Source: Lojkania enalia
Lineage: Eukaryota; Ascomycota; Dothideomycetes; Pleosporales
Direction of reading: 5' to 3'
Assembly (NCBI GenBank): GCA_010094045.1
Contig: ML986579.1
Coordinates: 1,056,206-1,120,205 of the forward strand
Length of the DNA stretch: 64,000 nt
Of the stretch, positions 51,119-62,996 are shown in pieces. Position 1 is the stretch's first letter; every line of letters begins with the position of its first letter. The position numbers were made by a program, and so were the translations under genes. The notes below the pieces were generated by a model. It searched no databases and had not been told where the DNA came from. It saw nothing but the letters and a program-made list of their open reading frames with translations.

Positions 51119-52239
51119 TTAGTCAATGAACTCGATAACATATCGCCCGCCGAGAAAATCCTTGGAATTCAAAGGGAATCTCCCGCGAATCCACCTCTCG
51201 AAACCCCGCTCTTCTGCTGCCAACCTGTCAAAGTCTGTATAACGTGCTGGGTGGCTCTTGCTCCGCCATTCCGCTATCGCCGTCCTCCACGCCAATCTCG
51301 ACACCTTGAAGATAGTGCCGGTGGGGCTTAGATTGTTGAGATTGCGCTCTACGTAGGTCGATTTCCATTCCAAATCAATCCATAAAACCTTCATGGCGCG
51401 CAGCTGGTCAGGCCATCGGTTGTCCAACCAGTATTGCATGGTATAGGGACTATCGAAGGAGAACTCATTGGTGCTATATGGAATCAAAGCAATCTCTTTG
51501 TAAATCTGTCGGCAGGTCCCGCCGATAATAGTCATGTGATCGTCAACGGGTTTGATTACTCGATTATCTGGGCAGACGCCCTCGAGGCTGACTGCGAGGG
51601 TCTGGAACACCGGGCTGCTGCGATAGTAGTCTTTCCAGTCCAGTGGGTAGACGTAATTGTAAAATTTGTCGGGATATTTCTGCGTCCAAGTTCGGTACTG
51701 CGTCGTTTCTCGCTGTTCAGGCTCGTTCTTTAGGAGTGCTGCAGTAGTAGTGATCGCGGATCGAGACACAAAGCTTGTGGTTGTGAGTAGCGGTTTCCGG
51801 GTGATGTGAATGTGATGGTAGCCGATAACGTATTCCATGATCTGAATTCGCAGCTCAGGGGAGAGAGCTAAAAGCATCGACTCCTTCACATTTCGCTCCA
51901 TTCTGTGATATGTCAGTGTATTGTCAAGAGTATTCTCTACCAAGCTATTATAGAAGATGCATGGTGGCTCAAGGAGCCATCCCGGAGTACTCACATTTGT
52001 GCGCGTGGATCAGTGGTGGGAATGCTCAGGTCTAGCAGATCATTACCCAGGTACTTCAATGGCGGCACATGTGGAAGGTTCTTATGAAGTGCTTGTTCCA
52101 TCATTCGATTAGTTGGCAAGCCGACTTGAGGATATTTGACTAGGCCGGTTGATCGAACAACCTTGCCCTTCGGGCCGACGCCACGCTGTTGCCTCTGTCC
52201 GCTTACGCTGCTGTTAGCTGATTTTTGAGTTCGAACCAT
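51119..52239 (-). CDS. F-box-like / DUF7730-type protein of unknown function
   Basis: Two exons, 52239-51995 and 51902-51119, with a 92 bp intron (GTGAGT...CACAG), give 342 residues. The N-terminus is basic and Gln/Ser-rich (MVRTQKSANSSVSGQRQQR). The second half starts with LLALSPELRIQIMEYVIGYH, the pattern by which many Pezizomycotina F-box-like/DUF7730 proteins begin. It continues with IIGGTCRQIYKEIALIPYST and NEFSFDSPYTMQYWL, the typical second and third blocks. Such genes form large, fast-changing families in these fungi with no known biochemical role; a substrate-recognition role like that of F-box proteins is only an analogy. There is no membrane segment or signal peptide. Two broken relatives lie nearby. 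Family name is by pattern recognition, not by search. Confidence 0.72.
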
Positions 52240-52976
52240 ACTTGATTGTAGAGCCAGTGGCTCTTTTCGATAGAGCTTCTATTAGGGGATATTTCGGGGT
52301 TGATTTAGGGGATATGCTAGGGTGGTCGGGGAGATGCGGACGAACAATTGGGTGCGGAGGAAGAAGCGAGGCACTGGCTGTTGCCTGAAATATAAATCGA
52401 AGCACTCCAGGGGAGTACCTAATTGTCCCCTGTCCAAAAATGTGATAACGTGACGCGTGCGAACCTTATGCTAGCTACGTAGGCAGTTGTGGATGGCCGG
52501 CGCGACTTCCTTTCTTATTACTTGACTCAAACTTTCATCAATTGCTTTCTCACTTTCTCCTAACCACCACCGCAATTATCGGAATTCTCTGCAATTAATT
52601 ATCTCGAGGTATACGTTGGTCTTCGGATACTCATCCCATAGGTGCTAGGTTTCCTCATCAACGGGGGAGATAGCTGGTAGTTTGCAAGGTGCTGGACTTA
52701 AAACCGTTGGCGACACGGTTGTTCTGACTGCGGACGGTTTACTCGATGCCAGCAAATTGGCCACTACTCAATGCAAGCCGGGTTGCGTCTCGCATTGAGG
52801 CCAGTGATTAGCCTCTCCATGCCGCCGCTCGGAGCCGGGAATGCTCAAAGTTGCTCAGCCTACCTGCCAAAGTACGGAACATGATCTTTGCCAGAACACT
52901 GAGTAAAAGATCGATTTTCGTTAAGTCTATCTATAGGAACGTAGGTCTTAGCAGGGTTTAGAGATTAGAAAGTCGG
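52240..52976. other. Spacer with promoter of the F-box-like gene
   Basis: About 0.7 kb without an open frame of note. The proximal part should hold the minus-strand promoter; the remainder is AT-leaning and without recognisable content. Confidence 0.45.
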
Positions 52977-53389
52977 AGTCACACTCAAGGTTTTCGTGAG
53001 AACTTTGCACAGAAGTCTGGGTTGCACCTACAGCTCCCTAGCCGCGTCTGCTGGCAATTCTACGAGACCAAGTTCTTGCTTTACGCTCTCAACTTTTTGT
53101 ACGCGGTAGTGACTTCTCTATGAAACTTTGTTCCTCTAAACTTCCTCTTATCCAGTTAAATGTGCCAGTAACATCAAATTGTCGATCGATATTCCATTCT
53201 CAAGCTTCGGTAGGGAGATTTAAATGTTATAAATACGAACCTTTGTCATCCTTGGTCAACTTTTCGGGTCTTAGAACACTCTATATATTCGGCGGCTGGG
53301 CGTTCTTCGTCCTGAGATTGAAAAGAATGTCTTAAAGCCAGGCTCTTGAGGCGATTAATCGAAAGAAGAATGAGTTCGAGCATTGGTAG
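52977..53389 (+). pseudogene. Relic of an F-box-like gene
   Basis: A coherent frame (from about 52977, with LPSRVCWQFYETKFLLYALN) joins through a plausible 50 bp intron (53106-53155, GTAGTG...CCAG). The second frame contains LVNFSGLRTLYIFGGWAFFV, then RLKRMS, a TAA stop at 53333, and continues as SQALEAINRKKNEFEHW before TAG at 53387. The 'CRQFYEE...PYALN' and 'ALEAIRRK' style blocks are common in fungal F-box-like proteins. No start codon with a full N-terminus is visible, and the frame is stopped upstream by TAG, so the copy is truncated and dead. Family assignment is by eye. Confidence 0.45.
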
Positions 53390-53947
53390 TAAGTTGAAGT
53401 TAAAGTCGTGGTGGTATATTTAGATTAAAGGTTCGAAGTGGCACGGAAGGGATGAAAGATTTTTTCTTCCTACTAGCTAGTCAACCCAAAGTCCTGCTAC
53501 ATTATAAATTGAAGGCTCGTGTTCCGACTTCGAGCATACTTTCCGATATTTGAATAATTTTCCTGTTCAGGCTTGAAGGAATATTCTAGTCGTTAATAAC
53601 CCCAGCATAGCATATGGCTTTATACCATGTCGGCTTGCTACGGTAACCCTTGATATCAATACGGCGTTGTGAGATACAAGGAGCGCGATAGTAATACAAA
53701 TCAAGCATGAGTGTAGTATATACTTTTCCTCAAGTCGCATTAGATTAGCTTCTAAATTAATCGAATTCTTGACTATTGTGGCAATTGCGATTGTTCATTT
53801 GTATCCTAACAGATGGGCCAAAGATATCGATTTCGGCTTAGTTAGATATATAATATTCTCTACGTCTCTCATTTTATATTAGGGTTTATTTAAGGAAGTA
53901 ACTACGGAGGATTATGATCACTAGTCGCAGCCTACTTTCGTATTCTA
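53390..53947. other. AT-rich spacer beyond the NLR 3' end
   Basis: About 0.56 kb, AT-rich, with no gene-like frame. It separates the plus-strand relic from the 3' end of the minus-strand NLR gene. Confidence 0.45.
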
Positions 53948-56900
53948 TCACCACAACATCCACACGCATAATTTCATAAACTCATCCTCAACAAAGGGCG
54001 CTCTTTCGAGCTCTGGTTTTAGTTCAGCTCTCAATCTTTCCGCCATGTCCTTAAAGGCGCGACTTTCATCTTCCCTTCTCTCACTATGAAGAATGGCTAG
54101 CTTGAAGTAAGCTCGAGCAAGCTGGCCCTTGCCTTCGGGTACAGAGCTTGCAATATCTACTAGTTGTCCCAGTAGCTCACTGTTAGGAAAATAAGTAAGC
54201 AACTCTTATTATATTAGTTTGAGCCACGGCCACTCACATCGCGGAAGCAGTGTTGCCATGTAGTTGCATAAGAGATGCTACATCGTACAGTGAATCGCAT
54301 GTCTTCAGGCGGTTGCCAAGCAATCTCTGTCGAAAAGCTAGAGCTTTTGAAGCGAGGCGCAGGGCCTCGTCAAGCCTCTCTTGCTGGACTCGTATACGGG
54401 AAAGAAGCACCATATCCCCTGAAAAGCGCGGGTTCCCAGTCTTGATGAATGTTTCATCCGTGAAGTTCTTGAGCGATGGACATCGCTTGAGCATCTCCTC
54501 CGCTTCGTCGGGCTTGCACATTCTCAATAGCAAACTGGACATGTTACTGTAAGAGTTACCGATCCTATCACTGTTTGTATTGAGTCGGATACTAATGGCC
54601 TCCTGGTGCGTAACGTAAGCCTTATCAAGGTAACCTATTTCTGTGTAGGCGAGAGCTATGTTGTTCAGACTTGACGCTATCATGCCATCTAATGGCCCTA
54701 GTAGCCTTTTGCGAATTTTGTACGCCTCTTGGAAGGGAATCAGCGCTTTCTCGGGGTTATTCATGTCCAAGTCAAGGAGTCCTGACAAGTCGACCGCGCT
54801 TGCATAGGATAAAGTATTCTTGTCTTCGAAGGTATCCAGAGCAGCATCGACCATAGATCTGGCGATATCATAACATTCTCGTTCATAAAGGTACCTGGTA
54901 GATTAGCGTGGCTAGGATGTAAACACGACATCTTGGGTACGTACCAGCCGCATCGCAGAAGCAGCTCTCCGTATCCTTGTGAGCAAGCGAGGGTTATATT
55001 ATGCTTTTCTCGCTGAATCATAAGATAGTTAACATGTGGAAGGCATTTTTCGCAGTTTGCCCATGACTGGAACTGGTGACCAACATCCTGGCTCCACGTA
55101 TCTGGGAATGCCCAACTAAGGATGCGAACGACAATGTCAAAGATTTCCCTCCGAATTTCCTGAGATTGATTTCGGAGAATTGCGGATTGTATTAGGCGGT
55201 GAACCGATAGGACAGCATCCTCCGCATTCTTGCCAACTAGGCCAGTCTTTAGCAGAACCTCTTCTGCATCTCCCAGACTAGATTTGTACATTAGCGATAT
55301 CAAATGAAAACTTAGGGTCTTGTTTTGACGTACTCCATCTCGTCTTGAAGGAATTCATAAGCAGGGTGGTCAACACCACTAGATCCTTGAACTAGAAGCA
55401 TTTCATCTATTCCGTCTGGCTGAAAGTAAGGCAGCATGCTGAAAAGGGTATAGGCATTTCCTTCAAGCCTCTTCATGGACATCTCCCAGACAGTACTCAA
55501 TGTATGTTCATAGTCGCTTATGCCAGCCTTACGAGCGTCGATCTTTGCTGCGTTACGTTCATACAGTGGGAGGAAGTTTTGAAGAGGTAGCCTGCGCTGC
55601 ACAATAAAGCCTCCGATTTGAGTGAGAGCCAGAGGGAGTCCCCCAAGGGCTTTTGTAATCGCAATAGCTTTCTCGCGGTTCTGAGCTGAGGCAGAATCGA
55701 GACCTACTAGATTAAGCAACACTTCGGACCCATCTACATCATCGAATGGTTGTATGTGGAAGCCTTTTGAGGCCGGACTGTGTACCGCACTCGCATCTCG
55801 CGTAGTAATTAGTACCGAGCCTTCCCCATTTGTAGGCCAAGCATGTCGGAGGATTTCGAGGTTGTCCGCATTATCGAAAATGAGAAGCCACGGATCGGCT
55901 AGTTTATGATTAGCTAAACTGTCCCAGCCTCTTTTGGAAGATTTCTAGTTCAGATTGGTTTATGGCTAGGTATCGAAATATGTAAACGGCACTTACAGGC
56001 TTCAGTTAGCCAATTCTTGACTTTGAGCATGCAGCCATTAGTATCCTGCATCTCCTGCTCAGTCTGGGCTAATCCGAGTAATTTCGCAATCTCTCGAAAG
56101 CTCTGTCCCATATTGATCACATTGTCAGCAGTCACCCAAAGAATGGTTTTGTATAAGGTTTTATGATGATAGGCGTATTGTAAAGCAATCTGGGTCTTCC
56201 CAACTCCTCCTATGCCGTAAAGTGCAAAAGTCCTAAGCTGATAGGTCTTTTGCTTTGGAGCTAGCGTCTCTTTAATGGCGTTTAGGGCGTCTTCCCTGCC
56301 CCAGAATCTGGGGCTGAGCGTCGAAGGAATGTAGTGATAGCGATTTACTACATCTTCTTGAATTCTGGTCTCTCTGAACTTCTCCATCAGTCCTATGACT
56401 TCATCATATTTTCCGCGATCGCGCTTCATGCGGGCGAAGTCCACTTCAGTCTCCACTGCTGCAGAAAGTCGCCGTATGCGTCGAAGTGTGCGGGAAAAGT
56501 CGTCGGAAAACTCCGCCCATGCATCGCGTCGTAGAAGCACGTGTGGATTGGATCGGAAAAAGTGAATACAACGTGCATAGAAACATATGACTTCGGTGTA
56601 GACATCGACAAGTGCGGATTCCAGCGCCCGATCCATTTCAAGGCTGGTCTCATATGTCCTGAATCTTGGTAGAGTAAGGCTCAGCTCTTCAAGCATATCA
56701 AGGACATTTTTGAGAGTGTCGCCTGCGGAAGACGCTAAGGTCAACATTAAGCGTATGCTACCCCATACGAAGGCTGTCAATTTAGCATCAGCCCCGAAGC
56801 AAACCGCTATTACGGCTGAGAAATCGTCCACAAATTTCAACGCCGGGCCGAGACGCTGTAGAGAACTAACAGCATTTCGATCCCTAGGGAGACTCTTCTC

Positions 56901-57105
56901 GATTATTTTGGTGTAGCTCAAAAGATCTTCAAGCGACGCAATTTCGGTGACAGACTGGTAATCGTCATTTTGGTTAAGCTCGTCTCGGTATCGCTCAAGG
57001 GCACGATGCCACAAAGGGCTTGGGGTCCGTTTTTCTCTGTTCCCTCGTTAGTACACAGCGCTTAGGTGCTTCGAACGTCGCATACTTATTCTCGTTCGCG
57101 CCCAT
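53948..57105 (-). CDS. Fungal NLR: DUF7708-like N-terminus, NB-ARC, TPR repeats
   Basis: Six exons: 57105-57086, 57036-55997, 55928-55334, 55277-54945, 54894-54238, 54179-53948, total 958 residues with frame kept throughout. The N-terminal helical domain (WHRALERYRDEL...VIAVCFGADAKLTAFVWGSI) resembles the DUF7708 domain of fungal STAND proteins. NB-ARC motifs: P-loop GIGGVGKT at 280-287, ILWVTADN, Walker B/kinase 2 LLIFDNAD near 367, GSVLITTRD, and GLPLALTQIGGFI near 447. A winged-helix-like segment (FSMLPYFQPDGIDEMLLV) follows, then TPR-like helical pairs from about 690 to 930 (SLNNIALAYTEIGYLDKAYV and similar). Such proteins act as intracellular switches that oligomerise on ligand binding, in fungi mostly in non-self recognition and regulated cell death. 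The ligand is unknown. The intron 2 acceptor (GAG) is weak; other borders are ordinary. No premature stops, so it looks intact. Confidence 0.88.
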
Positions 57106-57564
57106 TGCTTATCTTGAAGAAAATAACCACGCTAAAGAAATAGCGACGGGAGAATGAAACAAGGCAGAATAATCTACAGATGAGGTATGGCACTGCATGT
57201 CAGCCTTCCAAAGTACGGGCTGGTATCGCGTTTCTCTAGGCGCTGAGTGGTTAGCGAACGGGTACCCCACCCCACTGAATCTTTAGCGCCCTAGTTCCCG
57301 ACGCAAGTCTCTGAATGGTTTTATTCGTGTGCGACGTAGCACTTAACAAACTGTTCCATAAATGTTTGAGTGCTGCTTTTCTAGGCCTCCCGGTGACACA
57401 GCCTCGTAAAGGCGATTAAATTCCGCCAGAGAGAAAATAAAATGCACCGCTGTTTGCTCCATGAGGGTTCCAAGGCTCTAGCCCCCATATTTTTGGGAGA
57501 CTTGGCTCGTTTTCACCACTAATCATTCATCTAGAAAGGTGAACCCACATACTCGACATCAGCC
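57106..57564. promoter_or_regulatory. 459 bp divergent promoter, NLR / membrane-anchored protein
   Basis: The two start codons face away from each other across 459 bp, so both genes probably share this control region. I see no decisive operator, only mixed-composition DNA. Confidence 0.55.
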
Positions 57565-58991
57565 ATGATGCAACTACAGGAGAAGAAGCAACATATCGAC
57601 CTATTAGAACACGTGGACCGCGGGTCGACAAGGAATTTTCTATTGCGAACAAACTATCCTCGGAGGGATGCTTCATCTGGTCAGCCGTTGGAAATATATC
57701 AATTCCAAGGTAGTCTAAGCTAATAGAACAACTAGATTCAAACCTTAAGGTCACTGATGAGTTCGTCATCAAGCCGACTGCCGTGCTTGGCACTTCTAGT
57801 AGCTATTCATACAATACCCGTTGGTACGACTGCTGGGTCCGTTGGCAAATGGAACACCAGCCCAGAGAACTCTACTCCGTTATTCAAGCGACCGAGGCGA
57901 GATGGAACGATATCCCGACAGACACATTCACGACCATATGGCACGAAGTATGGATCCAAGCATCCACAAACAACTCTAGCATCCAAGACATAGTTATACA
58001 TCTACAGAACGAGAAATTGATAAGGGCAAGTGATGATGAAGAAACAATAAGCCGCGCTATTAACCTCGTCTTTGCAATAATCGGGTGGCAGACAATGCTG
58101 TATAGGCCGGATATGGGGTCCTGCCCGCAATATCAGCTAGCAATTGTTGATGAAACAAATGGATATCGTGGCCAAGCCTATATACAGCTGACGCAAGGGC
58201 TAAGCACGTCGAGAAACGCTTTGTATGAGTTCCTCATGGGATTTGGCGTACTATTACCATGTCACAATTTCGGCGTGATGTCTTCAAATGAGGACAAAAA
58301 GGCTTCACGAGGGACGAAGGACATATCTCCGGCTTCATTCAACATGCATCTACTCACCCATGTCGCTGGCATTCATATAAAATGGACCGACAGCCTAGCA
58401 TGTCATCTCGAATTTGACGCCGATTCGAACACGGTCTACCTATTCCGATTTCCGGCTTTCTGCGACATAAGTCTGCTTGGTTACCCGAATGACCAGGCCA
58501 AGACAACTCTTCATTCATGTGCGGCACCGTCTATTGGGGCATCACACTGGGCATCCCGAGAGGAAGTCAATGACATACTTCGTGAGACACTATTGTCTTA
58601 TCGCCTGCTCTTCGCACAGAACAAATCGTCCCGAAAACTGTTTCGTTCCTTAAACCCATTTGAAGATCTGCCTGAAGACTGTAAGGATCACAGTCTCTCA
58701 AAGTGGTGTGGCCGAAAGCAAATCGATTTTACGACCTCGCCACGAGAGCTCGATACCTACATCCTAAGTAAAGACTTCCCTATCTTGCGGAGTAGATTGG
58801 CGACTCTTGCTCAGCATTTGTCTTACAGACAGCCAAGAACTTGGAGAGAATTATGGAATGATAAAAGAGATTCAGCAACTTGGTTTACATTTTGGGCTGT
58901 CCTGATTATCGGCGGAATCGGTATCTTCCTAGCTTTCCTACAGGTTGTTCTCCAGATTGTGCAGGTTAGCCTCCAGTTGAAAGAGTCTTGA
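57565..58991 (+). CDS. Tail-anchored-type fungal protein of unknown function
   Basis: Proposed exons 57565-57679 and 57736-58991 (intron donor GTCAGC, acceptor CTAG) give 456 residues. If that intron is wrong, a shorter product from 57783 (402 residues) would remain. The protein starts MMQLQEKKQHIDLLEHVDRG and has a soluble middle part with CPQYQLAIVDETNGYRGQAY and LACHLEFDADSNTVYLFRFP. It ends RTWRELWNDKRDSATWFTFW, directly followed by a hydrophobic helix (AVLIIGGIGIFLAFLQVVL) near the C-terminus. This layout, with a DRRD-W-FWAV block before a C-terminal membrane helix, recurs in a Pezizomycotina-specific family of unknown function; I recall no biochemical role. It is divergent from the NLR gene and its stop is 8 bp from the dpp3 stop. 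Confidence 0.72.
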
Positions 58992-58999
58992 GGTCTGGA

Positions 59000-61419
59000 T
59001 TAGACTTGTCTCTCTACCCAGCTCTGGATGACTCCTTTAGCCGTTGGCTCATATTCTTTTAAGACCACTTCGTTATCACGAAGGAAGGTATTTGCTTGGA
59101 CGAAAACCCATTTTGGCTCACGTTTTGCTAGAACGATCTTCCGCCATACGAGGCATTCACCATGCACCTGCGAAAGTTCTTCATAATACTCTCGGCATGA
59201 TTGAACATCTGCAGTGCAGCGATATATATGTAGGCGGAGTAACATGCGGCCAAGTGCAGGCTTCCCTGAAGAGACGATTTTCGACCGATCAACACGCACG
59301 GTGAGATTTTCACTATGGAGATCACAGTCAACAGTGACGCAGCCATTACTGTCAGTTAGAAGACATTTCAGAATGGCAAAGTGTGCCTAGAATTGTAAGT
59401 TATGAGGAGGCTGCTATGAAGCGATCGCTTACCCGACTATGGGCTTGACCCCAGGTCTATACGAAGGTATTAGTAAACGGTGGCTGTATAAGCGGATCAA
59501 GGAGATACATTACCCCATTCTCGGCGTTAAAATTTGCTAGTCCACGAAGTCCATCTATTCCAAGTTGCATATATGTATTATAGGTCACTGAATGGTAATT
59601 AGGGAGGGCATTCTTCTGCAATTCCGCGCACCTACTATCTGATGCTGTAATATTTGAACTTTGATCATACCCAAATAACTTGAGCAGTTCCACATCGTCC
59701 ATAAGATAGGCGCCAACAAGCTCTGCCCTGCATTCATCCACAGTTGTAGCTAAGTCACCGAATTGCCCGGTCCACGTCTGCCCAGGCTTGTACCAAGTAG
59801 TGATAGGCTTCTCACTCAAGGGGCTAATTGGCGGATTGTTGATGTCGAAATTGAATTGACCTTCCGATTCCTCGACCAACATTCTTCCGGTACCGTGACC
59901 AAGAAGTTCGTGAAGAACAACCCACCAGTAATAAGCGGGGTATTTGGCTTTTTGGAATTCTTCAAGCTCAGCAGCGTCGACGAAGGGACTTCGATGTGCA
60001 TTGTTGCTTTCGGCGCTCATACGATTTGCTATTATAACGTTCTTGAATCCGCATTCGTCACGAATGTCATTGTACTATGTGCGTCCTTAGCAAGAATTTG
60101 ATATTCGTACACGCACCTACATTTGGCAAGTTGATCCCTGGAAATATGATGCTTGAGCAATACGCAAGAGCTGCACCTTCATCAGAAAGACGACTTACGC
60201 TGTTGTCCCACTTACAATGAATGCTCGTAAAATCCGGAGGCTCGAATAAAGCCTTTTCAAAAAGCCCTTTGCCATCATTCTCATGACCGCCAGCCCAAGG
60301 AAGCCTTTTAATGAATTTGCTAGAATTCTCCACGAGCTTTGTCAATGTTTTAGTCTCCTCAATGTCCATTATTGCCACCAAGCCTTCAAATTCTGCACGA
60401 ATACCATATGGGTCTCTATACGGCTCAACGAATCCAAAGATGTTTTCCACACGAGGGCTTTTGTCTGTAATCCAAGTACGTTGCGACTTCCGGTAGACGT
60501 CCAGATTGCCAGTCTCGAAGCTTTCAATATATTCGGTCAAGAACAGCACTTGCTTATTGTTGGCTGCATACTCCTTTGCCTCCGTCAAACAAGCACAGAT
60601 CCTGGCGAGCTCTTGCGAATGATCTCCGCGCCTGAGTTTTATGGTAGTGCCGAGGGTGGGAGCTTCGAGGACGGTTGGTTCGGTATCTTGCTGAACAGAC
60701 GCTATTAAGACCTCAAATACATGCACATCCGCATTGGATACCTTGCGGATGCGTGTGTTCTCAGGGAAAATGGAGCGGTCCTCTAACAGACGAGAGATTG
60801 TTGCAATTTCATTTTGAGTTATTGTGGAGTCTGTTGGGTAGTATGCGCTTTGAGCTGTATCGCTTGGGAAGCCAAGCCCATAAGGTGGTACGGTTGCTAT
60901 CGAATCGGAGATGCTCTCATATAAAGCCATAAGCTTGGGTGACTTCTTCGAGAGCTTTTCTAGTAGAGTAGAGGAGACTGATGGCACAAATTTCTGATCT
61001 CCGGAGCCCTAAACAACCATTTAGTCATGAAAACATGTCTAGATAGAATATCACAGACGTAGTAGTTCCCTAAATTTGATAGAAAAGTCGCAGCGTAGTC
61101 GAGAAAATGTTTGCAGTCTTCTTGTTCGATGAATCCTTCATTGACAAGCTTATCCCAATCTCCGGAACAACTCGAGTGCAGCTCAAGAATGAAATCGAAG
61201 ATACCGATTGACTCTGGAGATACCTGCCGGAGAATCACCCTAGCCCCATGCCATGCTGCTCTTCCAATAGTAGAATGATCAGTTCAGTCCTTGCAACACT
61301 ATTCACTACATGAGTACCTACCGCGCTAGATGATGGGCATAATGTTTCTCTCGCAGAGATAGGCTGTTAAACGCCTTCGAGATCCCTAAATTATGTATAG
61401 GTGGTGGAGTAACAGCCAT
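59000..61419 (-). CDS. dpp3: Dipeptidyl peptidase III (peptidase family M49)
   Basis: Six exons: 61419-61322, 61260-61059, 61008-60121, 60074-59514, 59456-59433, 59386-59000, total 719 residues; one exon is only 24 bp. The zinc motif HELLGH lies at residues 451-456 and the second motif ECRAE has its first Glu at 510, positions nearly identical to human DPP3 (450-455, 508). Other family blocks: ENIFGFVEPYRDPYGIRAEF, WAGGHENDGKGLFEKALFEP, and the N-terminal FNSLSLREKHYAHHLARAAW. The enzyme removes dipeptides from the N-terminus of small peptides in the cytosol; no signal peptide is seen. All catalytic residues are present, so it should be active. Its place inside an AT-rich accessory region is unusual for a housekeeping peptidase and could mean an extra copy; I cannot see whether the genome has another. 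Confidence 0.93.
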
Positions 61420-62443
61420 ACTAGGATATATAGGTAGTTTGGTGGGGTGGTTGGTAAATCAAGTTATTTAGAGGTTGAACGCTGAGAATGAAATATAGCT
61501 GGCTGACGCTGCGGAAATAACCCCCACCTTCCACAATCGGTGCTCAGCTAATATTCCTCGCCACCAGGCAGTCGATGTCCCAAAAGTAGCCAATCCGCTG
61601 CTAAAGTCGATTTGCTGTATTTTGAGTAGGGTGGATAGAAGAAACTTCAAGGACATGATATGTCGAAAAACCTAAATTTTGCTCCTCCATGAACACATTC
61701 TCCTTATTCTAATGGGGGACAAATGTTACGTTGGTATTTCTAGTATTCCGTGATGCCTATTACAATAACCTTTCTCTTCCCAGAAGGCTAGCATTTATCT
61801 ATCCCCGAGACAAGCTTTTCGGGACCTATATTCTAGTTTGACCGATGGCCTGAGTATATTGGAGGGTCAGATTGTTCCGGAAATGGTCGGCATCACCTTA
61901 AAATGTCTGTGTCTACGTGATGGCTAGATGAAGGAACGTTGGGGGACTCAAGCGTGGTCGCTCATGTTAACTAAGATAAGGACCTAAACCATTGCTTTTG
62001 GCAGATAGCCAGTAGCATCCAGGCATTCAGGTATATCCCTTAAGCTACTCTTCAGGAATGCCTTCCCTCGCTTTCTTCCTTCCCAAATTAGACGCCTTAA
62101 TCGGGTTCTAATCATTTGTCTTAGTTATACCATGCCTTCAATCTCTACTTGTTCTTATTATCACTACAATTTCTTAAGATCGGGTATGTAAGCTTATTTC
62201 CTTAAGACACTCACATCCAATTCATCTTCATTTGACTGTTATTCCTTAAGCTTTCAATATTGGTCATTATTTCTGTTGTTAACAACCATGTCTTTTTATG
62301 TAATTTAGTCTTATTTACTTTCCTCTTTCCTTTCGTATTCCCTGGAGTTACATATCTCTAATATTTAACCTTACTTCGGTAGGCCTTTTGCACAAACCTT
62401 CGACTCCTAATATTTAAATTTACATTCACCGCGCGTCGAAGAC
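61420..62443. other. AT-rich stretch with no gene
   Basis: About 1 kb with dense stops in all frames; it includes the dpp3 promoter at its left end. No motif, repeat or RNA gene recognised. Confidence 0.45.
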
Positions 62444-62803
62444 ATGAATGCCTTTCGCTAGGACGCCCTAGAAGCGCAGGACGAATTGTTCAACAGTATC
62501 TTCTACCAGACAAAAGCGGCGACAAGCCACGAAATCAGTGGGAAGTTAAAAACAGAGCATATCTCAAGGGCGATTGGAAATATGGGTGCGAAGAAAAGTG
62601 GTATAACCAAAGATGGCGGAACCAGCATAACACCTAGACCTAAGGAGTGATATAAAAGTGTCGCGGTTATTGATGACAATGCACGCGTTATGAAACTCAG
62701 GGATGAAATTTTCACAAGCTTGATTCACAATGAAGAGCTCACACAGGATCATAGGACTTGGGTAGTGGATGATTCTCTAAATTGGGACGAAGAGGACGCC
62801 TAG
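62444..62803 (+). pseudogene. Interrupted 119-codon reading frame, unknown family
   Basis: From an ATG at 62444 one frame stays protein-like for 119 codons, broken only by TAG at codon 6 (62459) and TGA at codon 69 (62648), and ends at TAG 62801. Segments such as DALEAQDELFNSIFYQTKAA and LRDEIFTSLIHNEELTQDHR have an acidic/amphipathic, coding-like composition unlike translated random AT-rich DNA. I do not recognise the family. The first stop could come from CAG by a CpA to TpA change, the second from CGA. It could also be read through splicing that I have not resolved. Confidence 0.35.
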
Positions 62804-62996
62804 AATATTGAAGATGGGAATGAGATGACATGATGCTGGAAGATGCTGGAGAATGTGCGAACAATGAAACACAATTGGAAGTTCTCATAGATTTCAAGCA
62901 CACTAAATTGTGAGCAATCTCCATTTGCGCGTATTGCCCAAAATGCTGACTAGATGATAGAGTTAGCTGAAACGAATTGGATTTGTCATTGCTTCG
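62804..62996. other. Spacer between two relics
   Basis: About 190 bp linking the two broken frames; it may include the N-terminal part or intron of the downstream relic. Nothing is recognised. Confidence 0.35.
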
